Positions 23,009 to 35,592 of a stretch of 64,000 bases of DNA are shown one piece after another. Position numbers and translations under genes: made by a program. This DNA comes from Sipunculus nudus (Eukaryota; Annelida; Sipuncula; Golfingiida; Sipunculidae): contig CM049313.1 in the NCBI GenBank assembly GCA_026874595.1, forward strand, positions 19,405,508 through 19,469,507, given 5' to 3'. Position 1 is the first letter of the stretch. Each line of letters opens with the position of its first letter. The notes under the pieces are model-generated. The model worked only from the letters and a program-made list of their open reading frames with translations. It did not search any database and was not told the origin of the DNA.

Positions 23009-24022
23009 TATCACAAAGGACTTACGGAACCACGAATGATCTACGGATTATAGAAGTGGTGTTTCTACGAAAGGATCGTATTTTTATATAATAAATGGTA
23101 GGCCGTGTTTATAGTATGCCAAACACCTAACACTACAAACAATTTTATACAACATCATGACATTGTTATTGTTGAACTTAAGGTTGTAGTAACATGCGAA
23201 TAATATAAAATGGTGATTGTTAAAAAAAATAAATTTATGAAAATAATAAAAAAATCTAAAAAAAAAATAAATAAGTAAAAAATTAAAAAAAAATAACATA
23301 AAAAATAACAAAAAAAATTAATAAAATTGATTGTACTGAGGTGGTGGGCAGATATTTAAGAAGTGGGGCCTGAGGATGTGATTATCCTGACCTATGGATC
23401 GATCACTGTACCTTTTGACTCTTACGTTATATTTGATTGCTATATATATATACACGCTTATTAGTCAGCTGTTTTACACGTTAAAAAACTCCGACATTTG
23501 AATTAGCAATGGTCATTTACAGATAGGTATTTTCTCTGTACAACAGCACAAAATGTCCTAGTTTTCTGGAAAATTAAAATATTACAAAGGACTTACGAAA
23601 CCACGAATGATCTACGGATTATAGAAGTGGTGTTTCTACGAAAGGATCGTATTTTTATATAATAAATGGTAGGCCATGTTTTTAGAGTGCCAAACACCTA
23701 ACACTACAAACAATTTTATACAACTGACATTTCATGACATTGTTATTGTTGAACCTAAAGTTGTATTCACATGTGAATTATGTAAAATAGTGATTGTAAA
23801 AAAAAAAAATAAAATAAAAAAACCTAAAAAAATAAAATGATAAAAAAAAAGATTGTACTGAGGTGGTGGGGCAGATGTTTAAGGAGAGACGGCTATGGAT
23901 GTGATTATCATGACCTATGGATCGATCACTGTATCTTTTGACACTTACGATATATTTGATTGCTCTATATAGATGGTTATTGGTCAGTTGTTTCACATGT
24001 TTAAAAGCGCCGACATAAATGT
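23009..24022. repeat. Tandem duplication of a ~480-bp segment
   Basis: Copy 1 starts near 23009 (CACAAAGGACTTACGGAACC) and ends near 23503. Copy 2 starts near 23582 and ends near 24022. Shared blocks include GATCTACGGATTATAGAAGT, GGTAGGCC-TGTTT, CCAAACACCTAACACTAC and GGATCGATCACTGTA. Each copy has a different-length A-rich tract in the middle. Confidence 0.85.
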
Positions 24023-24305
24023 AAAGTAACACTGATCACATGCAAACAGCTGATTCAGATCAAGACGCTAGCGTGTTAATGATAAGGTCATAAAGGCAGC
24101 AAAATCACTCTTTTTTTGTTCACGAGTCATACTTTTTGCTCTTCTTTCAGTATAAATAACTCGAAATTCCCCCACCCCTTTAGTTCTCATTTATGTATAT
24201 ATACATATAGATCATGATTGTCAATCATTAGGGGACGTTATGTACTTATTCATTACCACTATGTAGAAAGTTAATAATTCAAAGTTGCAATGTTAATGTT
24301 TAGAT

Positions 24306-24468
24306 TACAATGGAACTCCACCTTTCGACAACCCCGCAATTGCGACCACTATCTCTGGTCCACGATTTACGATCCAGGTAAAATTCGGTTTCACAAATAC
24401 GACCACGCACAAATTCCGACCACTTTGGTCAGTCCCAAAGATGGTCGTAATTGTGGGGTTCCACTGTA
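24306..24468. mobile_element. MITE, 163 bp, TACARTGGAAC ends
   Basis: TACAATGGAACTCCAC is inverted at the right end by GTGGGGTTCCACTGTA (14 of 16 match). The interior contains GACCAC and GGTCGTAATTG blocks shared with the element at 53807-53977, so both belong to one superfamily. Confidence 0.75.
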
Positions 24469-25167
24469 TTTCTCTAGTTGTGATAATTATCTACACTATG
24501 TACACTAAAGATCGGAGCAGAATTGTGTAAATACTTGAAGTAAATTTTATATTTCAGCATCATTTAGAGCCAAGTGTCAAGCTCTTTTGTCATTTAATAT
24601 TCTTATGATAGGGTCATATTAATACATTTACAGTTGTAAAAACAGCCATTCATGGACAGTTTTGCCGGTTTTTAGGACATATGTTATCACATGTAGTTGT
24701 ATAATTTTTAAATTTATGATGATATTGTTGATTTTTTTTAGATTTTAATCATTCTATATTAAACGTTTTAAAATGTTCATGGTATTTTCTTGTACCACTC
24801 CGCATACAAAACTGTGTGGTAGCAATATTGAAATGATATTTGACAACGATAAAACAATGTTCGCATACCAAACTTTGATAGAAATTTTGCAGTGTAAAGG
24901 GATAACAGTTAAGCAATGTACTATACGAAACAAAAAGCTCTTTAGTTTATTTTAATTGCGTTATGAGAACATTTTCAAGATGGTGCTTGAGAAACGATAT
25001 GACATTTGGAAAACGTTGGGATAAAGGTTGATTGAATATTATCCTAAGTTTTTCTGTAAAGGCATTTCGAGAACGTTGTCCAGATGACTTTTCTGTTAAC
25101 CATTGTATAGAATTGTAGACATGTTGTCTTTTACGGACAATATGGTTATTCCGACGAAAAACATAAG
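24469..25167. other. AT-rich stretch, no gene recognised
   Basis: Short frames only, with no splice-supported exon or known domain. Confidence 0.4.
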
Positions 25168-25440
25168 GTTATCACAGTCCACGTGTGTAAATTTACCATT
25201 ACATAACTGCGTGACCAGAAGTCCGATTCTGCGCATGCGCGTCATCCAAAGAAGGAGAAGCAGTATGAAAGAAAAAAAAATAATACCGGTCGGAAGCTTG
25301 AAAAATCTTTAAAATCTTGATTTGTGAAGTCGCGCGGTACGCCTACCAGGGGGCGTGCATGTTTTGTTTATATTTTGCTCTATTCGTTACCGGTGCAAGT
25401 TAATTTGCTAAAAAAATGCCACACTGGTATGAATTGATTA
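25168..25440 (+). repeat. Dispersed repeat with CTCF-like motif, copy 2 (partial)
   Basis: GTCCACGTGTGTAAATTTACC, GAAGCTTGAAAAATCTT, CTTGATTTGTGAAGT and the motif block align with copies 1, 3 and 4. The first ~30 bp and the last ~100 bp of the family are missing or unrecognisable. Confidence 0.7.
25340..25358 (+). promoter_or_regulatory. CTCF-like motif in repeat copy 2
   Basis: CGCCTACCAGGGGGCGTGC is the copy closest to the vertebrate CTCF consensus, differing at one position in the CCACCAGGGGGCG core. Confidence 0.35.
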
Positions 25441-25626
25441 AATATCCAAATTTAATAGAACAGGGGTATATCTCATATGGAGATCTCTATCAGCCGCAAT
25501 ACCATGTAACTGGCTAAAACTATTGCGGGGTGAGAATATGATGTAGTTTATCAGAGGAGCATATTATAAATACCAAGGGTAATTCAAATTACAATTTTTG
25601 TCTTCTAAATACATGTATGTTTATAG

Positions 25627-25914
25627 TATATTGGTGGACCAGGAATCAACTGCACCCTAACCCATGGTCTAATTACGAGGTACAATAAAGGATATAGTAT
25701 TAACTGGGAGAATGACTTTGGAGCTATCAAAAAGAAAATCTCAGTTGATATGCATTCGAGAAAATTCTTACTTAAAATACCCCATTTTTATTTACCAGCC
25801 AATAGTTTATTATACAAATGAAAGTTAGTCGAAAGCTACCGATGTTCATATTGCTTTGTAGAATTTGAGACCAATGAACACATATTTTACGGTGGTTTTG
25901 TAACAACAAAACTT
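25627..25914 (+). pseudogene. Possible degraded relative of the cold-shock-like exon
   Basis: After TTTATAG a frame stays open for 64 codons, reads through one TGA stop (near 25819) and continues for a further 31 codons. It reads THGLITRYNKGYSINWENDF then GAIKKK, later KIPHFYLP, and after the stop ESYRCSYCFVEFETNEHIF. The G-x-x-I-x-W-x-N...DFG-x-I...YLP pattern parallels the 14093-14315 exon (GDVIGWTNEEDFGMI, VYLP). The second part has a C-x2-C...H zinc-binding look. The stop and weak acceptor argue for a pseudogene or chance. Confidence 0.28.
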
Positions 25915-26483
25915 TAGGAATGGTGGATTGGATGAGATTATATTGAGTGATCATGCCACATTAAACTGTGAACACAGTATTATGGATGGTTTCAAATTAA
26001 GAGTAACCTTTTAATAAATCAGGTGCTCCTTACATTTAAAAAGTATGTATATTATAGTAGAAAGGAATATAATCAGAACATGTAATTTAATGTCAGATTT
26101 TGTGAAGAGATTGAAATATGTAGTAGAAAAAATGAGGATATATTAGAAAAACAGAAATGTAATTTGTACTTTTTGCTACGAATTTGGAAAAATGGGACAA
26201 AATAAGGAAACTATTACAACATACAGTAGCTTCTGCAGTTTGAGTATTGGAAGTAAAAGTATGGAAAATATCTGTATACTGTAGGGACCACTAAAATATA
26301 TTTTTATATATTGTACATGGAATGTTCTAGCTTTGAAATTTGAAGTATGGTTGGAATGATATCCAGGAAATAAGCGTTGTATGAATTGTATACATAATTT
26401 GAATTTTTGTGATTGGTTACAAAAATGTTTGAAATGTGTATTGTGGAAGCTTTGCGATAAAATATATTTTTTTAAAATATTTG

Positions 26484-26614
26484 CACTTGTGTTTAGGAGT
26501 AAGCAAACAGAATGAGAACGGAATATTGTCAGATACCATCATAACTTACGGAGAAATCACTATTGTTTATGTATTTTTATCATAACTGGTACGTGAATAG
26601 GTCCCTTTAACAGG
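26484..26614 (+). repeat. Dispersed CTCF-motif repeat, 3' fragment
   Basis: TTGTGTTTAGGAGTAAGCAAA, GAGAAATCACTATTG and CGTGAATAGGTCCCTTTAA match the ends of copies 1, 3 and 4. The part with the CTCF-like motif is absent. Confidence 0.55.
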
Positions 26615-27090
26615 ACATCAGGGATTTTCAAACAGACATGACAGACGCAAATCTGACATAAAAAAAAGTTGTCGGAGACTTTAAAATTTGTGCAGATATC
26701 TCGGTTCCACTTCGTTATTGACGTTAACAACGTCTGGATTGGAGAATTTGAAGCTAACTGAATCAGGCTGGTAACCGATCTCATGTAATCAGAGCATCTA
26801 GCACCTGAAATCAAACCCAAGCCAATCTGTTCTTATTTTAATCACAGTTGATACGTGACGTCCTTTCTGTGTGACTGCTTAAGTTAATTAAAAGACACGA
26901 AGAAACAATCTGCGACAGTTGGACCAGTGTTTACATCTCTGCTTTATTATGCTTTTATCCGAATATGCATGGCCATCTCCTGAAAAAAAATACATTAATA
27001 TTAACGAGTAATAAATTTGGCGAGTTCATAATAATCCTTTGCAAGATGCATTCACACTGAAACATTTATTTCTATTGCAGTCACACAATT
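26615..27090. other. No gene recognised
   Basis: Short frames only, without recognised domains or splice support. Confidence 0.4.
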
Positions 27091-27470
27091 GGCGTGAAGT
27101 CGATTCATTTATTTTTTCACTCACGCTTGCACATTCATGGAGAAAATCTTTATTGTGGGATGCTCCCCAACCCGTGTTTGTATTCACTTATTCGGTACAT
27201 ATTCCCGGGTTCGTTCGTGCTTAAGTGACCTTCAGACGGTACATTTGTAAATATTCCATGATGGCGTTCCTAAAAGCCAGATCCACACCAAAAGTCGATT
27301 AATTTATTTTTTCAACCAGTTTTGCACATTTATGGAGCAAATCCCCATGGTGGTATGCTCCCCAACCCTTGTTTGCATTCACTTATTCGGTACATTTTCC
27401 CAGGTTTATTCGTGCATAAGTGACAATATATTTGTGAATATTCCATGATGACTTTCTTGAATGCTACAAA
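27091..27470. repeat. Tandem repeat, ~195-bp unit, two copies
   Basis: GTCGATTCATTTATTTTTTC (27099) recurs as GTCGATTAATTTATTTTTTC (27294). Shared blocks include GGTATGCTCCCCAACCC, TTCACTTATTCGGTACAT and AATATTCCATGATG. A head fragment of the same unit lies at 29023-29080. Confidence 0.85.
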
Positions 27471-27780
27471 TAATAATCGAGTAATAATCGATCACCAGTC
27501 GTTTTTTTTTATCTTTCACTCATCGAATATGATTTTCGAACCGATTCCTACCACTAGTAATTATGTCAGAGAATATATAACTACAAGCAGTTATACTAAC
27601 CCGGAGAACTGTATTAGCATTTCTGCTAATGCTGGACTAGTTTACATATGGGTTAAAAATAAAGTTAAAATTGAAAAATATGACAAACAGTAACAGGTTT
27701 TATCCATATGCATGAGGGAAAAAATCCTACTGGTTCAAATAATATATTAAGAAGATATGTCTGAAATAATGTGTGCAATA
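27471..27780. other. No gene recognised
   Basis: An 82-codon + strand frame at 27445-27693 starts within the tandem repeat and has no recognised motif. Confidence 0.35.
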
Positions 27781-27782
27781 GA

Positions 27783-28437
27783 AAATCACGGACTGTAGTC
27801 TGTTGGCCATATTTGATTTTAAGCAAGTCTGTATTTCAATAGGTCAGAAGCCCTCATAGGCACCAACGATCCCTGTGAATTGGAGAAAGATCAAGCATAT
27901 TGTTGCGAAAGAAAATCAACGATAGTGCTCTGGTGGCCATCTTGGAATTCCGACAGGTCTGCAATTTAATAGAGATGGAGCCCTTAAAGGTACCAATCAT
28001 CTCTGTGTAAATAAGATAGATCAAGCTTGTTCTTGTTGAGATATCGCGCTTAAGAGAATATCCCCAGTTGTGCTGTGGGAGCCATATTGGAATTCTGACA
28101 GGTCTGTTATTCGAAAGGGATAGAGTCCGCAAAGGCACCAATGATCCCTGCGAAAATGATAAAGATCAAGCATGTTCTTGTTGAGATATCCGGTGCGAAA
28201 GAAAATCACCCATTATAATCTGGTAGCCATATTGGAATTCCGACAAGTCTGTAACTCAATAGGTCTGAAGCTCTCATATGTACCAATCATCCCTGTGAAT
28301 TTGGGAAAGCTGAAGTATGTTGTTGTTGTTGAGTTATCACGTGCGAAAGAAAATCAGCGATTGGGCTGTGGTGGCCATATTGGAATTCTGACAGGTCTGT
28401 AATTCAATAGGTCTAAAGCCCTCATATGGAAAGGAAA
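27783..28437. repeat. Tandem repeat, ~130-145 bp unit, about five copies
   Basis: Each unit runs GAAAGAAAATCA, GTGGCCATATTGGAATTC, GACAGGTCTGTAATTCAATA, GAGCCCTCATATGGCACC, AATCATCCCTGTGAAT, AAAGATCAAGCATGTT, GTTGAGATATCGCG. Units start near 27783, 27910, 28050, 28200 and 28339. Confidence 0.9.
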
Positions 28438-29573
28438 GTATACAGGCAGAGTTCCGAATCATTTTACTGAATAATTAACTTGTTCTTTAGTAGGCTGATT
28501 GACAAACATAAATAGTTATAATTATATCTATGTAATAATTCATGCTGTCACAATACCCTTTATTTAGTTAATTATTCAATTAATGGTAAGCCTACGTTTG
28601 TTATAATTTACATGAAACATGTTTGCGATATATACATGTTAACAAAATTAAAAAGGAGTGCTAAATCACGTTAGTTCTGCACAATACTTGATAAATAATT
28701 ACATCCTGCTCCATTAATCTGGTCGCTTGTTACACTGAATTAACTTCACTTGAAAGTAAAGTTTGAGCATTAGCAGACTTCTGTATTCCATGTGCTGGAA
28801 AATAAAGGCCTTCATCGAACACTTTTAGATTAAACATTATTTATCAATTATTTAATTATTTCATCGGTACCCCCAAAGTAATTGCAGGATCCACCGCAGA
28901 AATACCATGAATATTTCGTGGAACTATTTCATAAATGAAAGCCAGTGTACAATACTACAACTGTACCAAATTTGGTACTTTTATCACAATTTCAACAATT
29001 TTTCCATTAGCCGCCGCACTAAGGTGGCGTGAAGTCGATTCATTTATTTTTTCACCCACGTTTGCACACTCATGGAGCAAATCAGGACGGCCTAACATTA
29101 CGTGCCAATTATTGTTCTGCCATTCATACAGTATAAAACAGGCACTCAGAGCAGGCAATCCCTACTGGTAACAGTAGCAGTGCCAGATTAAAACTGCTGG
29201 AAGCCCTGGCTGAGAGGCACAAATTAAATAGCTTCTGATCAGGAGAAACAGACCCTGGGTAAATGAAAGAAGCCCTGATATAATAATATAGATATATTAT
29301 TAATTTATAACCTTTGATAATATTCATAACACTAACAGGTATGTTTCAAAATTGCACCATATGCAAAGTCAGAATAGATTTTTTTGGTCTTTTCACTATA
29401 AACTGCATTGCTGTGTTAACAGAGTACTAAGCAAATTCTCAATCAAGTTAACATTACTAAATTTAGTGATAATATTCTGTATTTATTCATTCAAATATCG
29501 TGATTTATAATGATAATAATTATTATTACATTATTATCATTATTATTTATAATTTATGATTATTATGATTATG

Positions 29574-29616
<43 letters not shown>

Positions 29617-30759
29617 GCTGAAAGAAACTGAAAATAAGAAATTGTATTTCCAAAAATAATAATTGATAAGTTCTTGATTAACATTCTGAATTTTCATTTA
29701 CGCTGTGACTGTATTAAAAATGTTGTAAGAATATTTAAATTCTTGGCTGAATTTTGGCAGAATCTAAAATTTCTTGGAATTAAATCCATCACACACGTAG
29801 TTTTATACACACATATACATACACACACCATCACAAACACATATATGTGTGTGTGTATGTAAATATATATTTTCCATGAAGCAGGTATGAAAAAAACCAG
29901 CTCAGAAACCAAGGTGGTTATGTTTTGGTATTATTTATAACACAGATGACATTATACCCTGTGTTAGGGTTTTTTATGTCAAATTGCACCCTAGTTGAAA
30001 TGTTAATTGCTGTGGGGCCTACATAGCTGCACTCAAATCTTATCTCAAAGTAATTGGCACTCCCAGCTTTAGGCCAATGTATGTATACTGTCGAAGGTTG
30101 AGACATCGGTATTACTATATCGACAACAAAGGGTCCAAGGTGTACACTCCATCACGTCCTTCAAGAAGACATATAGTGAATGGCCCATAATTTCGACGTT
30201 GTAAAAAAGAAAAATAGTTTCATACAACATTAGAGGGGTAAAGGCTGGTTCTGCCTATTTAAGTGAAATTTAAGACTAAATATGCTTCTTGTCCGAACCC
30301 TGGCTACATCCTACAAATCTTTATTTTCTTAATTCTTTTTACCCTGAAAAAAAATAAAAAGCCAGGAAACTTGTGAAAATACATTACTTTTTGGACTTAA
30401 CTTTTCGAGTATAAATTATTTAATGTCAGACTTAAGGGAGTACATTGAAGCACTTTATAGCATATATGATGAATATTCGTATTTGGGAGACATAATAGTG
30501 TCACGGAATGGATGGTGTCATTTTCGTTTTATTTTCATTTCTCTGGTTGGCTGTACCGGGTTAGCGAGAATTGATGCGATTGCATGGGGGTTTAGCGTGC
30601 TTTTATTCCAAGTATATTTAGTATTCAGCGTGCTCATGAATATACGTAGGCCATAGTAGAAAAAGCATACCAGACAATAATCTTATGAATATAAATGAGC
30701 CTCAAGGATTGATGGGTATTTAAAAAAGTGCACACGCAGTATTCAAACAGGCAGTCTGT
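28438..30759. other. Non-coding stretch with ATT tract and a repeat fragment
   Basis: Contains the 29023-29080 fragment of the 27091 repeat, an ATT microsatellite (29571-29614) and a short TG/CA run near 29815-29870. The 30480-30650 segment resembles the eroded repeat of 10680-11100 (TTTAGCGTGCTTTTATTC, CAGCGTGCTCATGAATA). No gene recognised. Confidence 0.4.
29571..29614. repeat. (ATT)n microsatellite
   Basis: A run of ATT/TTA units of about 44 bp, in an ATT-rich surrounding. Confidence 0.9.
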
Positions 30760-31092
30760 GAAGCCTCCAGTGTCCAGAAAGTTGCTGCGAGAGGTGCTGG
30801 TGCCCAGTGTTCATAAAGGTGCTGCCACCCAGTGTCCTGAGAGGTGCTGCGAGAGGTGCTGACGCCAAATAGCCAGAGAGGTGCTGCGAGAAATGCTGCC
30901 GCCCAGCGTTCGAAGAGGTGTTGCGAGAGGTGCTGACGCAAAGCGTTAAGAGAGGTTCTGCGAGAGGTGCTGCGCGCCGGTGCCGAGTTAGGTGCTGCCA
31001 GCCGGTGTCGAGTGAGGTGCTGCGAGCGGGTGTCCAGTAAGGTTCTGTAAGCGGGTGTCCAGTTAGGTGCTGCCAGCCGGGGTCCAGTATCA
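30760..31092 (-). repeat. G-rich composite minisatellite (GAGGTGCTGCGA units)
   Basis: Alternating ~25- and ~37-bp units are built from GAGAGGTGCTGCGAGAGGTG, CTGACGCCAA, GTGTCCAGT and GGTGCTGCCAGCCGG. One strand is G-rich throughout. On the minus strand a frame is open for 116 codons, with recurring QHLSQHL, STS and APLAAPL phrases, but this follows from the repeat and does not itself show a gene. Confidence 0.85.
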
Positions 31093-31344
31093 CTAGTTCA
31101 GGAGATCTTGAGACTGTTTAACCGGGCTCCGTGTCTTTACTCAAGATTTTATTAGTTTATGTACCAATGTATCTAGTGAGGTGTAATAGGCTTGGAACCC
31201 GATCCGGAGGGTGATTTTGAATTCTGTACCGTTTAGTTTCCTTAATATATATTCTTGTTGTTTTGCTACTGACCTGTGTTTTCTTGAGTGCCTGAGTGAT
31301 GTTACGTTGATACACGCCATAAAAAACCACACAGTCACCTGATA

Positions 31345-31900
31345 TAAATAGGTGATTGACCATTTATGGCTTTATATACCAATAATAATAAAATCGATGC
31401 GCTGTCTCACAGGGGGCCAATGAAGTTCTTTAAGTACTGGTGTAATGTGGTCGCGCTTTTTGGCACTAGTTACAAGCCTAGCTGCTGCATTTTGCACTCT
31501 CTGCAGTTTATCCAGTGACTTGCAAGGAAGACCACATAACGAGAAGCTGGAACAGTCAATCCTTGAACTGAGGAAAACATGAATGAATGTTATTAGTGAA
31601 TCTTGAGTTAGGAAACCCCGTTATCATAGCTATATTGCGCAGGTTGTAAAAAGCCCGACTACATACATTATTTACAGGCTTGTCAAGGCACAGCCCTTGG
31701 TCCAAAACTACCCCCAGATTTCTAGCACTGTTTGCTGGCACAACTACAGAGTAAAATATGTTAAGAGTTTCCAACTGATATTTTTTATTATCGCTGCTTT
31801 GTACCTTTAATCTGAACCTCGGTATTATCAGCGTTGAGTTTAAGCAGATTCTGACACATCCAAACACCTATGTCGTGTAGGCAGGTTTCAATGGGTAGAA
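31345..31900 (-). pseudogene. LINE reverse-transcriptase C-terminal remnant with frameshifts
   Basis: On the minus strand the reading shifts frame at least twice but follows the order of a jockey/CR1-type RT: WMCQNLLKLNADNTEV; then ANSARNLGVVLDQGLCLD; then SRIDCSSFSLCGLPCKSLD; then LQRVQNAAARLV; then KRDHITPVLKELHWPPV; then YKAINGQSPIYI. The NLGVVLD, QRVQNAAARLV and L-ELHWLPV-type blocks are diagnostic of the thumb/C-terminal region of these LINE polymerases. The catalytic palm is absent (5' truncation near 31900) and the end is lost near 31345. Frameshifts show it is dead. Confidence 0.85.
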
Positions 31901-33365
31901 ATAGGAACACACTTCGAGTGATATAAAAAAAAGGAACGCATGCAGATTACAAATCTGATTCCTTTTACTCATGAATGTCACCTGTGCACTCGGCTTAAAT
32001 AACGGACTGTCGTGACGACATTATGCATATTACCTGTGGTCTCCACGGCCTGGTTAACTTGTAATTATGCCTTACTAACCTGGTCTGTAATTATTCCACC
32101 TGTACATGCGTAGCTGATGCACTCGCTTGGCAAACCTCGTTAAAAAGTAATTACAGGGATTTTTGCACGAAGAGGTTCAGAGCTTGACAAGGATACAACC
32201 ATTTACACGAGGTAACGTAGGCATGTTGTACTTTTGCAAATGCGTTGAAAATAAATTGATAATAAATCATTTTAATTTTACGCACGGTCATTTTATATTT
32301 TCAATATGCTTTGAAGGTTAACGATTTTGCTTTATATGGAACCGTTTGAAACAGGTAAGCTTGTAGTGTACAATGTTTAATCGAATTAATAATGAAGATA
32401 TACAAAATCGTGTTATTTTCGTGGGAAATTATTATGTTCAGTTTTTATACACTTGTGTAGGAATACTCCACCCAATAATTGAGCATTCTCCTGAATTATT
32501 CAGGTTCAGTTGAAATTTTCAACATTCCCAGAAAGGGTTTCACTCTTTCCGTCATTGTTGAGATTTTAACTGGACACCTTCAGTTCAGTGTCAGTAAAAC
32601 TTTGCTTTTCATATGTTATGTTGGTTTCTACAGTTTGAATGTCCAGCATCTGTGCCACTTAGCTATGCAATGAAAGTTTCCACATAACTTGACACACACG
32701 CATTTGTACCCTCTTGAAAATTATATCGCTGATACTAATGAGGGCTTGAATCCAAATATGCCCCATCAATGTTAACACTATTTTTAAAACACTTCAGAAT
32801 CCCTCCCTACCTATAGCCATTATAGCGATGATGTTCACGCTCTGACAAACAGGAATTAATGACCCTTGACATTTAACCTGGTTGGCGTCCTATACATGGA
32901 TACGGATCGGTGCCGTTATTAATAACAGAGGAAAAATGAACAAAAGGGATACAATAGTTAAAATAGTTATAGCTACAGTAAAAAGATACAAATAATAATA
33001 AAAGTAGAAAGAATTAATGCCAATTAACAACAGATAAAATCTAATTATGACACTGACGTTCCTATTTTATCATTCTTGTTGTTATATACTGTAGGGGAGT
33101 ATCTTAAGAGGAACCCTCCTCTTTCCAAAATCCTGGATCTTCCCCAGTAAAGGCACTTCTTGCTCATTTGTATACCTGTGTCATAGTGCCCCCCTCCCTT
33201 ATCTGATGCTGCACTGTCATAATAACCTTTATCTAAACCCAAAATACCCCTCTCTGTCTCGTGATTGAATGGAGATCCGATGCAGAATCCGTTACTCCTT
33301 GCCAGATACATTCGGCATGAGTGCATGGTACGATGGCTTAATACATTTCCTTGTAATTTCTATAC
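31901..33365. other. No gene recognised
   Basis: Short frames only. No repeat unit longer than a few tens of bases stands out. Confidence 0.4.
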
Positions 33366-33856
33366 CAGGGGCGTCAATATAGGGGGGATGGGGGTATATA
33401 TCCCCCCCCCACTTTTTAGCAAGGGATGGTCAATGTAATCTCCCCCCCACAACTATTCAGAGAATAATATTTATATATTTCAAATGAAATACTAGTATAT
33501 AAATAAATAGAGTTATAGACTTGGGTTCCATTTATGATTTTTATATGAAATATTTATATCTTAATGATTTAGAATTAACATATACCTTATTTTTTAAAAC
33601 ATTTTACTTAATTGATATATATTTGATATGTGTTGCACAGAAAATAAAATGTATATATATATTATATATATGTATATATATATATATGTGTGTGTGTGTA
33701 AGCATGTCTGTTTTATCCCAATTTTGACTACCCTCAACAGCTGTCATCCCCCCCCCCCCCACCCCTTGCGAGTCATTACCGCACCCTGCGAGTCATCCCC
33801 CCCCCCCAAACACACACCAGACACACACACACTTGAAGATAAAATGACGCCACTGT
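33366..33856. mobile_element. Short inverted-repeat element (GGGGCGTCAAT family), copy 1
   Basis: The left end CAGGGGCGTCAATATAGGGG is roughly inverted by the right end GAAGATAAAATGACGCCACT. The interior has poly-C runs and CA/TG and TA microsatellites. A second member lies at 43531-44167. Confidence 0.65.
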
Positions 33857-34601
33857 TCTATACGATTTAACCGGGTAACAATGGTTGCAGTTCAAAATAT
33901 CGGATCCTACAGACCAAAGCTTTTCAATTTGTATGAAATAAATGGCGATGTGAACACTCGGGCATCTTTCCGATAGATGGCGCTTCGAAACAATGGGATA
34001 TGTCCTCATAAAAAGTCAGTTTCCTTTAAATTTGTGAGGCTATTGTTCCCGCCACTTAAAAAAAGCATTGCATCCCCGAGACGAGACGATGGATGAATAA
34101 ATGGACATTAGCCTATGCTAATGCTCGCTTATTGTTTTGTGTTTATATGAAAAACGCCAAAAAATCTATAACATAATTGACGGTGATACCACTAGGATAA
34201 TGTTAATGTCACACAACTCTTCCAAGGCCATGCCTCAGAAATTTCCGTTTCCTAGTGTATAACTGTCTATAATAAGTTTGCCATAAGGGGGTCTTTCCCC
34301 ATGAATCAAGAGAAGTGTGATTTTCCCCATTGGGTCATTGCAGCGTCATCTATCAGGGATTATATGAACCATGGACAAACAGGCAATGCGCTGGGGACTT
34401 CAGTCTAACTAAAGACAATCATAGAGAATTCGAGACCAGACAGTAAAATATCTATGACTCTACTTTAGTGGATGGGTATCTTCTAAATAACTGAACTAAA
34501 TAGTAGACTTAATATTAAAGATACAACGCACGACTTATCCATTAACTTGGCCGGCAGTCGGAATTTATCATAACGATATCGGCAACTCCTACAAGGTACT
34601 T
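33857..34601. other. No gene recognised
   Basis: Unique-looking sequence without coding signals. Confidence 0.4.
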
Positions 34602-34797
34602 CAGGCGCGGATCTAGAACTTTTTGCCAGGTGTGTGTGTGTGGGGGGGGGGGGTGTAGGCCAACTCTAGTGTAGATAAACTTTGGGTGATTATTCAGAGC
34701 AATTTACCTTTCATGGTTAAAAATTGGTCTAAAAAATATTGCTGGTTGAGAGCAGATGGGGGGGGGGGGGGGGGGTGTTGTACCGGATTCGCGCCTG
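34602..34797. mobile_element. 196-bp palindromic-ended element with two poly-G runs
   Basis: CAGGCGCGGATCTAG at the left is inverted by GGATTCGCGCCTG at the right. Two poly-G runs lie inside (about 34640-34652 and 34758-34775). Confidence 0.6.
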
Positions 34798-35161
34798 TTC
34801 TTTCATGCTGATGAACCTTTTTTGTTGGTCTGAGCTGTCATGTTAACAAACAACCCAATAAAACACGCCAGTTTGTGTAAGATAAAGCTTAAAACAACTT
34901 ACCTCTTAATAGACAACGCAAACATTACCAAAAAAGCGACAATATATCAAATATTTTTTTCATCATTTATAAGCCAGTTGCACTTTGTGTGCTATGACGC
35001 GCATGCGCAGAGTATGTATTGTCCATAAATTAGTTGTTTTTTTTACATATGTCAGGCATATGAGAGGACAGATGAACGGTCTGTGGACTGTACAATACCA
35101 GTACAAAAACAAACATTACCTGCAAGTGTGCCTCCTACATTGTGAATATTTATAACAGCAG

Positions 35162-35163
<2 letters not shown>

Positions 35164-35209
<46 letters not shown>
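35164..35209. repeat. (TA)n microsatellite
   Basis: An uninterrupted TA run. Confidence 0.95.
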
Positions 35210-35211
<2 letters not shown>

Positions 35212-35592
35212 GTCATATGTGGTATAAATAACACCAAAAAACAAAACCACCTTGGCTTCTAGGCCGAGTTTGTCACGCCCACTCGATGGCAGATACACAT
35301 TTCCACCTTTGCTTCTAGCTCTTGGCTTAATTTGTCACGCTTACTCGATGGCTCTTAGCTACAATGTTATTATCAAACACACCTAATTGGGCCTTTCCTC
35401 GACTTAATTTAATAAGCGGTTCTTTCATTTGTACTACCTGGGCTGGCAGTGATTTCGGGGTATAATGGATGTGAATGATTCAGACACTGTATTTCCACTT
35501 TATAGTTCGTATAATTTCTTGGCAGGTAGTAGATGAATCAGTATAAATCTGACCGCCTCTATAACCTCCTAATGTTGCAGGCATAATTAGAA
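35210..35592. other. Short duplicated phrase, no gene
   Basis: A ~60-bp phrase (CTTGGCTTCTAGGCCGAGTT, TGTCACGCCCACTCGATGGC) is repeated in diverged form at 35310-35352. Confidence 0.5.

Noticed and set aside
27783-28437. CRISPR-like array
   Set aside because: Units are ~130-145 bp and similar throughout, with no short repeat and unique spacer pattern; this is a eukaryotic tandem repeat.
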